Shown here in pieces: positions 59,967 to 64,000 of a stretch of 64,000 nucleotides of DNA. Under the pieces are notes generated by a model. That model was given only the letters and a program-made list of their open reading frames with translations. It had not been told where the DNA came from and made no database searches. Both the position numbers and the translations under genes were made by a program. Positions within the stretch are counted from its first letter, which is position 1. Each line of letters starts with the position of its first letter. The DNA comes from Acidimicrobiaceae bacterium (GTDB lineage Bacteria; Actinomycetota; Acidimicrobiia; Acidimicrobiales; UBA8190), in NCBI GenBank assembly GCA_003151955.1, contig PLZB01000070.1, positions 1 to 64,000 of the forward strand. Reading direction: 5' to 3'.

Positions 59967-59984
59967 ACTAGAACTCATTCTAGT
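59967..59984 (-). promoter_or_regulatory. KstR-like operator before the enoyl-CoA hydratase operon
   Basis: ACTAGAACTCATTCTAGT: perfect 7-base arms around CTCA. On the minus strand it reads ACTAGAATGAGTTCTAGT and continues CT, so a TAGTCT -10 box overlaps the right arm, exactly as at 48492-48509. One base differs from the KstR consensus core. Confidence 0.7.
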
Positions 59985-59997
59985 TCCGGGGACAGTT

Positions 59998-60024
59998 CCG
60001 GGGCCGGGCCCTCCTGGGCCCCGG
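59998..60024 (-). terminator. GC-rich hairpin after the repeat protein gene
   Basis: CCGGGGCC (59998-60005) and GGCCCCGG (60017-60024) with an inner self-complementary GGGCCC stretch. It lies directly after the stop of the 60025-62295 gene and upstream of the KstR-like site. No T-tract. Confidence 0.5.
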
Positions 60025-62295
60025 CTACCCGACGGTGGGGGTGAACCCGGCCAGGGCCACCATGGGGGCGTTGAGGGGGACACCGCCCTCGGAGCCGAAG
60101 AACCCGGCGTCGCCGAAGGCGAAGATCCCCCCGTCGCCGGCCACCAGCCAGTAGCCCGACACTCCTGCGGAGGGCTCCGACGCCGCCATCCCCACCACCG
60201 GCGAGTTCAACCGCCGTCCGCCCATCGACCCCTCGAAGGGGGCCGAGCCGAGGGCGAAGATCCCTCCGTCGGCAGCCACCAGCCAGTAGCCCGACACTCC
60301 TGCGGAGGGCTCCGACGCCGCCATCCCCACCACCGGCGAGTTCAACCGCCGTCCGCCCATCGACCCCTCGAAGGGGGCCGAGCCGAAGGCGAAGATCCCT
60401 CCGTCGGAGGCCACCAGCCAGTAGCCGCACACTCCTCCGGAGGGGCAATCGACCGCCATCCCCACCACCGGCGAGTTCAGGTGGACCCCACCCTCGGAAC
60501 CGGCGAAGACGGCGTCCCCGAAGGCGAAGACCCCCCCATCGGCCGCCACCAGCCAGTAGCCCCGCCCGTCGCCGGTCGCCGCCATCCCCACCACCGGCGA
60601 ATTGAGATGGACCCCACCTTCGGAACCGGCGAAACCGGCGTCCCCGAAGGCGAAGACCCCCCCGTCGGCCGCCACCAGCCAGTAGCCCCCGTCGTCGGGG
60701 GTCGCCGCCATCCCCACCACGGGGGAGTTCAGGTGGACCCCGCCCTCGGAGCCGTGGAAGCCGGCCCCCCCGAAGCTGAAGACCCCCCCGTCGGCGGCGA
60801 CCGTCCAGTAGCCCGGACGGGGCGGGGGGGAGACCGGGGCCGGGGGGAGGCCGGCCGGGCCCTTGAAGGCCTCGACCCGCTGGGCCGCAGGGACCAGGAG
60901 GAGCCCGTCGGCCACGGCCGGGGTCGGGAAGTGGTTGGCCACCGATCCGACGGGGAATTGCTGGCTGGCGTTCCCGGTGGCCGGGTCGAGGCCGTAGAGG
61001 GTCCCGGCGTTGTGGTCGACGGTCCAGACCAGGCCACCGGCGATCACGGCGGGCCCCGGCGACCCGGTGCTGGTCGACCACTGGACCGACATCGAGGGGC
61101 CCGAGGGGTTCACCCCGACGGCGACGAGACCCCCGCCGCAGGGGAGGTAGACGGTGGTCCCCGCGAAGGCCTCCCCCCCGTCGACGTCCCCACCGCAGAC
61201 CCCGGGCAGGGTGGCGGCCTGGCCCCCGATCCCCCCCAGGGAGCCCCCGTGGAGGAGGTAGCCGGTCTGGGACTTCCCGGCCTGGACCACGAGGCCGTCG
61301 GCCAGGAGGGCCGGGGAGGAGGACCCCAGGTCGGCGTCCCCCCCGTTGTCGCCGGTCCAGCCGGCCGGGGCGAAGGACTGGAAGAGGCCGAGGGAGGAGG
61401 AGAGCTCGAGGACCCCGTCACTGTTGTCGTAGGGGTCACCGACCGAGGTGTTGGATCCGTTGCCGGTGGCCACCCAGATGTTCCCCCCGCCGTCGACGAC
61501 GGGGGCGGCCCCGCCCATCCAGACGGCCCCCTCGCTCTCCCCGGGAGCGCTGTCGACCTCGAAGGTCCGGAGGGGGCCGCTCCCCTCGGGGACGGCCACC
61601 ACCCAGCCGTGGTAGGGGTGCTGGGCCGTCTCGCAGTCCCCGTCGTTCCCCCCCATCCCGAGGAGGACCTGGCCGCCGTCGAGGGCCAGTCCGGTCCGCT
61701 GGAGCTGGTAGGCCGGGGAGGAGCCCTGGGGGTCGACGGTCTCGGCGACGAGGGGCTGGCCCCCGTAGAGGTCCAGGCCCACGAGCACGTGGCTGGGGTT
61801 CCCCCCCACCAGCTCGTCGGCCACCACGAAGACCTCGCCCCGGGCTCCGTCGACGACCGGGGTCCCGGTGATGCCGACCGTGGGGGAGATGTCGCCACAG
61901 GGGAGGTCCGAGGAGGGGACGGGTGGGGCCAGGTGGGTGGACCAGAGGACGGCCCCGGTGTCGGCGGCCAGGGCGTAGACGGTGTCGTTCTCGGTGGCGG
62001 CGATGATCCGGCCTCCGACCTCGACCGGGGAGCCGTAGAGCTTCCCGTCGAGGACCGGGGAGGTCCAGGCCACCGAGGCCGGGGAGAAGCTCGTCCCGGC
62101 CGGGTCGACCCCGGAGCCGAGTCCCCCTCCGTGGTAGCCGGGCCAGGCGCTCCCGAAGGTGAAGCTGTGCGGCGCCGGGGACCGGGACGGCACCGACCGG
62201 GTCCCGAGGGCCGGGGCCCTCCCCGGGAGGAGCCCGGCGGTGGCCACGGCCAGCAGGGTCAGGGCGCAGCAGCGGGTCAGGGTCCGGCGGTGCAT
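60025..62295 (-). CDS. Secreted PQQ-type beta-propeller protein with six GYWLVAADGG repeats
   Basis: 756 residues. Signal peptide (ending about RAPA), then a PQQ-like propeller (YGSPVEVGGRIIAATENDTVYALAADTGAVLWS and similar strands to about residue 500). The C-terminal 260 residues are six copies of a 42-50 residue unit GYW.VAADGG.FAFG.A.F.GS.GG..LNSPVVGMA. The unit is typical of secreted actinobacterial proteins. No quinone-binding enzyme residues are evident, so it is probably an adhesive or scaffold rather than a dehydrogenase. ATG at 62295; a TTG 6 bases up is less likely. Confidence 0.85.
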   Translation of the reverse strand: MHRRTLTRCCALTLLAVATAGLLPGRAPALGTRSVPSRSPAPHSFTFGSAWPGYHGGGLGSGVDPAGTSFSPASVAWTSPVLDGKLYGSPVEVGGRIIAATENDTVYALAADTGAVLWSTHLAPPVPSSDLPCGDISPTVGITGTPVVDGARGEVFVVADELVGGNPSHVLVGLDLYGGQPLVAETVDPQGSSPAYQLQRTGLALDGGQVLLGMGGNDGDCETAQHPYHGWVVAVPEGSGPLRTFEVDSAPGESEGAVWMGGAAPVVDGGGNIWVATGNGSNTSVGDPYDNSDGVLELSSSLGLFQSFAPAGWTGDNGGDADLGSSSPALLADGLVVQAGKSQTGYLLHGGSLGGIGGQAATLPGVCGGDVDGGEAFAGTTVYLPCGGGLVAVGVNPSGPSMSVQWSTSTGSPGPAVIAGGLVWTVDHNAGTLYGLDPATGNASQQFPVGSVANHFPTPAVADGLLLVPAAQRVEAFKGPAGLPPAPVSPPPRPGYWTVAADGGVFSFGGAGFHGSEGGVHLNSPVVGMAATPDDGGYWLVAADGGVFAFGDAGFAGSEGGVHLNSPVVGMAATGDGRGYWLVAADGGVFAFGDAVFAGSEGGVHLNSPVVGMAVDCPSGGVCGYWLVASDGGIFAFGSAPFEGSMGGRRLNSPVVGMAASEPSAGVSGYWLVAADGGIFALGSAPFEGSMGGRRLNSPVVGMAASEPSAGVSGYWLVAGDGGIFAFGDAGFFGSEGGVPLNAPMVALAGFTPTVG
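60141..60410 (-). repeat. Tandem 135-base repeat, nearly identical
   Basis: Units 60141-60275 and 60276-60410. The first 111 bases are identical in both, differing only near the end. They encode two consecutive copies of the GYWLVA repeat. A recent duplication or gene-conversion event in the repeat tail. Confidence 0.85.
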
Positions 62296-62328
62296 CCCCA
62301 ACGTCTAGCGCAGGTGACGGGCCCCCGC

Positions 62329-62823
62329 TCAGACAGGGCGGCCGGGTCCACCCCGGGCCACGGTCCGGGCCAGGATCCCGAGGGTGGCCCGGAGGGCCCC
62401 CTCGGAGATGACCGGGAAGATTCCGGCCTCCCGCCAGACCGGGTCGATCCCGGACCAGTCGTAGAAGGAGGTGACGAGCGTTCCTCCCTCGACGGGCTCG
62501 AGGGTGTAACCGTAGACATGGCCGATCTGGGGCCGGATCCGACCCAGGATGGTCCAGGAGATCTCCCGGTCGGGCGCCAGGGTCCTGATGGTGACGGTCA
62601 CGTCGTAGTGACCCATGGGGTAGTCGTTCAGGGCTTCGCGGTCCATGTGGACGACGAAGCTGTCCCCCACCGCCGTCACCGGCTCCCCGGTGGCGTCCAT
62701 GAGCATGCCCGAGCTGTCGATGGCGACGTGGCCCAGGGGATCGCAGAGGACGGCGAAGATGGCGGCCGGGTCGGCCTCGATGGTCCGCTGGACCTCCAGC
62801 CGCTCGGGGGTCTCATCTGTCAT
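62329..62823 (-). CDS. SRPBCC (polyketide cyclase/START-like) protein
   Basis: 164 residues. Helix-grip fold: LEVQRTIEADPAAIFAVLCDPLGHVAIDSSG, then MGHYDVTVTIRTLAPDREISWTILGR, and the final helix GALRATLGILARTV. Binds a hydrophobic ligand, such as a lipid or steroid. Divergent from the pseudogene at 62853 with 29 bases between. ATG at 62823. Confidence 0.8.
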   Translation of the reverse strand: MTDETPERLEVQRTIEADPAAIFAVLCDPLGHVAIDSSGMLMDATGEPVTAVGDSFVVHMDREALNDYPMGHYDVTVTIRTLAPDREISWTILGRIRPQIGHVYGYTLEPVEGGTLVTSFYDWSGIDPVWREAGIFPVISEGALRATLGILARTVARGGPGRPV

Positions 62824-62840
62824 CCCTGCATCCTGCCCGT

Positions 62841-62846
62841 TACGTT
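62841..62846 (+). promoter_or_regulatory. -10 box of a leaderless promoter
   Basis: TACGTT lies exactly 6 nt before the ATG at 62853, matching the spacing at 566, 8761, 12328 and 37140. The promoter persists although the gene it serves is decayed. Confidence 0.45.
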
Positions 62847-62852
62847 GAGACG

Positions 62853-63539
62853 ATGCCCGTCGTCCTCACGGCCGGCGCCCACGACGACTTCGGGGCCGGG
62901 CTGGCCCGGCCGGAGGTCGACTTCCTGCTGATGGAGGACGACGGGAGCCTGGTCGACATGGACGGCTCTCCGGTCGCCGCCGGCGGCGCCGACCCGGAGG
63001 TGGCCTGGGGGACCTCCCACCTCTTCCGGGCCGGGGCCCCTCGTCCCCTTCTTTCCCCTGCTCCTGGCGAGCCCCGGGGCTCCGCTGGTTCCAGTCCCCG
63101 GCCGCCGGCCACGACGACCCCGCCTTCGCCGCCCTGGTGGCCCGGGGGGTCCGGGTCACCAACGCCCACGTCAACAGCCTCCCCATCGCCAAATTCGTCC
63201 TCCGGGCCATCCTCGAAGAGTTCCAGGACGCCGGACAGTGGCGAGGATTGGCGGCGGGCCGGGGCCTTCGGGGCGGAGGTGATCGGGTGTCGGCGCCACC
63301 CGTCACCGGACGACTCCACCGACCGGACCGTCATCCCCGAGGAGTTCGACGGGGTGGTCGGGCTGGCCGACGTCGTCGTCCTGGCCCTCCTCGAGGCCCT
63401 CGACAGCGGACACCTCGCCGCCGGCGGCATCGGCCGGTTCGCCCGCCAGACCGACCTCTTCCGGGACAACCTCGACCGCTACCTCGACGGCCGCCCCCTC
63501 CGCAACGAGGTGACCGACGTCATCGCCACCGGCGGTTGA
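62853..63539 (+). pseudogene. Decayed D-2-hydroxyacid dehydrogenase
   Basis: Pieces of a D-2-hydroxyacid dehydrogenase lie in order but in different frames. Frame 1: MPVVLTAGAHDDFGAGLARP...PEVAWGTSHLFRAGAP. About 63045-63080 a short piece FFPLLLASPG is in the second frame. Then LRWFQSPAAGHDDPAFAALV, VTNAHVNSLPIAKFVLRAILEEFQD are in the third. After about 63240, frame 1 resumes with AFGAEVIGCRRHP, ADVVVLAL, then FARQTDLFRDNLDRYLDGRPLRNEV. The NAD-binding GxGxxG segment and the catalytic Arg/Glu/His region are missing. It is therefore not functional. Confidence 0.85.
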
Positions 63540-64000
63540 CCGTCCCGTCTGACGCCCCTTCGCCCACGGTTCGACCGTCTTCCACCCTGTCCCGTCCCAC
63601 CGCGTGGTCCCGTCCCAGTAGCCCTGCGCGGAGGGAGTGACCTCGGTCGGCCGCCACTCCGGGGGGAGAACCGGCGGCGGAGCCGGGAGCGGCGACGGGG
63701 GATAGTCCGGGCGCCTCCGGTTGCGGCTGCGACTCACTGAGACGGCGATGATCCCGATGGCGATCCCGGGGATCAGCAGGAAGACGATACCCTCGCCGAG
63801 TTCGTAGGAACCGGGCGGGGTCGAGGACGGGCTGAGCGGGGCGACGGCGGGCCCCGGTGCGGCCGCCGCCTGTCGGGCCGCCACTTCGATCGCCTCGCTG
63901 GTGGTGATATCGCCGGTGGTTGTGACCAGCTCGACGCCGAAGGCGGTGCTCCCCCGGGCGAAGACCACCGTCCGCACCGTGGAGGGAGCCCCGGACAGGG
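63303..64000 (-). CDS. Membrane protein with WDG-type segment, 5' end beyond the window
   Basis: Partial. In-frame translation runs to the window edge (LSGAPSTVRTVVFARGSTAFGVEL...), so the true start is outside. One membrane helix IVFLLIPGIAIGIIAVSVS, a Pro-rich linker, then GYWDGTTRWDGTGWKTVEPW, a DUF2510-like/W-D-G segment. The last 75 residues after STAGG lie opposite the pseudogene and are acidic low-complexity; they are probably a read-through after loss of the original stop. Confidence 0.6.
   Translation of the reverse strand, partial: LSGAPSTVRTVVFARGSTAFGVELVTTTGDITTSEAIEVAARQAAAAPGPAVAPLSPSSTPPGSYELGEGIVFLLIPGIAIGIIAVSVSRSRNRRRPDYPPSPLPAPPPVLPPEWRPTEVTPSAQGYWDGTTRWDGTGWKTVEPWAKGRQTGRSTAGGDDVGHLVAEGAAVEVAVEVVPEEVGLAGEPADAAGGEVSAVEGLEEGQDDDVGQPDHPVELLGDDGPVGGVVR

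Noticed and set aside
60481-62931. 816-residue plus-strand open frame
   Set aside because: Opposite the secreted repeat protein; composition is Gly/Asp/Pro low-complexity, the typical shadow of a Gly-rich high-GC gene.
62853-63539. Single intact 228-residue protein
   Set aside because: The middle is low-complexity Ser/Pro in this frame, while the true family segments appear in other frames; better explained as a frameshifted pseudogene.
1-64000. CRISPR arrays, rRNA, tRNA and intact insertion sequences
   Set aside because: No regularly spaced direct repeats, no recognisable rRNA, no cloverleaf with CCA-adjacent structure, and no transposase seen on either strand.

Overview
High-GC DNA (about 70% G+C in most genes, with many GTG starts) from an actinobacterium. 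The gene content fits class Acidimicrobiia or a close relative: Lsr2, DinB/mycothiol-type transferases, an F420-type luciferase-like oxidoreductase, a BTAD regulator fused to LysM, an actinobacterial Tad pilus locus, and a secreted protein with GYWLVAADGG repeats. The class-level placement is inference. No rRNA, tRNA, CRISPR array or intact insertion sequence was found.

Layout. 1-6.1 kb: a sugar transferase, then a minus-strand run of ABC ATPase, ABC permease, four-helix membrane protein and fatty-acid desaturase, then a GNAT acetyltransferase. 6.5-15.5 kb: a PAS-GGDEF-EAL enzyme, a nucleotidyltransferase toxin-like pair, a DinB protein, an MmpL exporter with its divergent TetR regulator, MsrB, a maleylpyruvate-isomerase-like enzyme and a RES/Xre toxin-antitoxin pair. 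15.6-23.5 kb: a SNF2 helicase with what looks like a SWIM-protein remnant, Lsr2, a peptidase E-like protein, a MarR operon, secreted proteins and SSB. 24-34.5 kb: one unidirectional Tad (Flp) pilus operon, CpaB-CpaE-CpaF-TadB-TadC-Flp-TadE-TadE-TadG, ending in a membrane LysM/BTAD protein. 34.8-44.3 kb: a small Xre regulator, a PIN toxin pair, an HMCES/YedK protein, two MFS transporters, a Clp-N/zinc-ribbon protein split by a frameshift, a DUF234-type ATPase and an Xre/nucleotidyltransferase pair. 44.3-51.7 kb: lipid or steroid-type metabolism (NTF2-like, LLM oxidoreductase, SDRs, acyl-CoA synthetase, TetR), with an isolated prepilin between. 51.7-58.3 kb: a GT-C-like membrane protein and two paralogous tandem hybrid histidine kinases. 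58.3-64 kb: thioesterase plus enoyl-CoA hydratase, a secreted PQQ-type/repeat protein, an SRPBCC protein, a decayed D-2-hydroxyacid dehydrogenase pseudogene, and a membrane protein running off the end.

How the parts connect. The Tad genes are chained by 4-base start/stop overlaps, so the pilus parts and probably their regulator are co-translated. The acyl-CoA synthetase and the enoyl-CoA hydratase operon, 11 kb apart, carry matching KstR-like operators over the same TAGTCT -10 box, which points to one fatty-acid or sterol regulon. Several genes show leaderless promoters: a TANNNT box exactly 6 nt before the start codon. Four toxin-antitoxin-like modules and at least three gene-disrupting events (Clp-N protein, second hybrid kinase, 2-hydroxyacid dehydrogenase) mark the more plastic parts. 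The frameshifts could also be assembly errors and need read-level checking.
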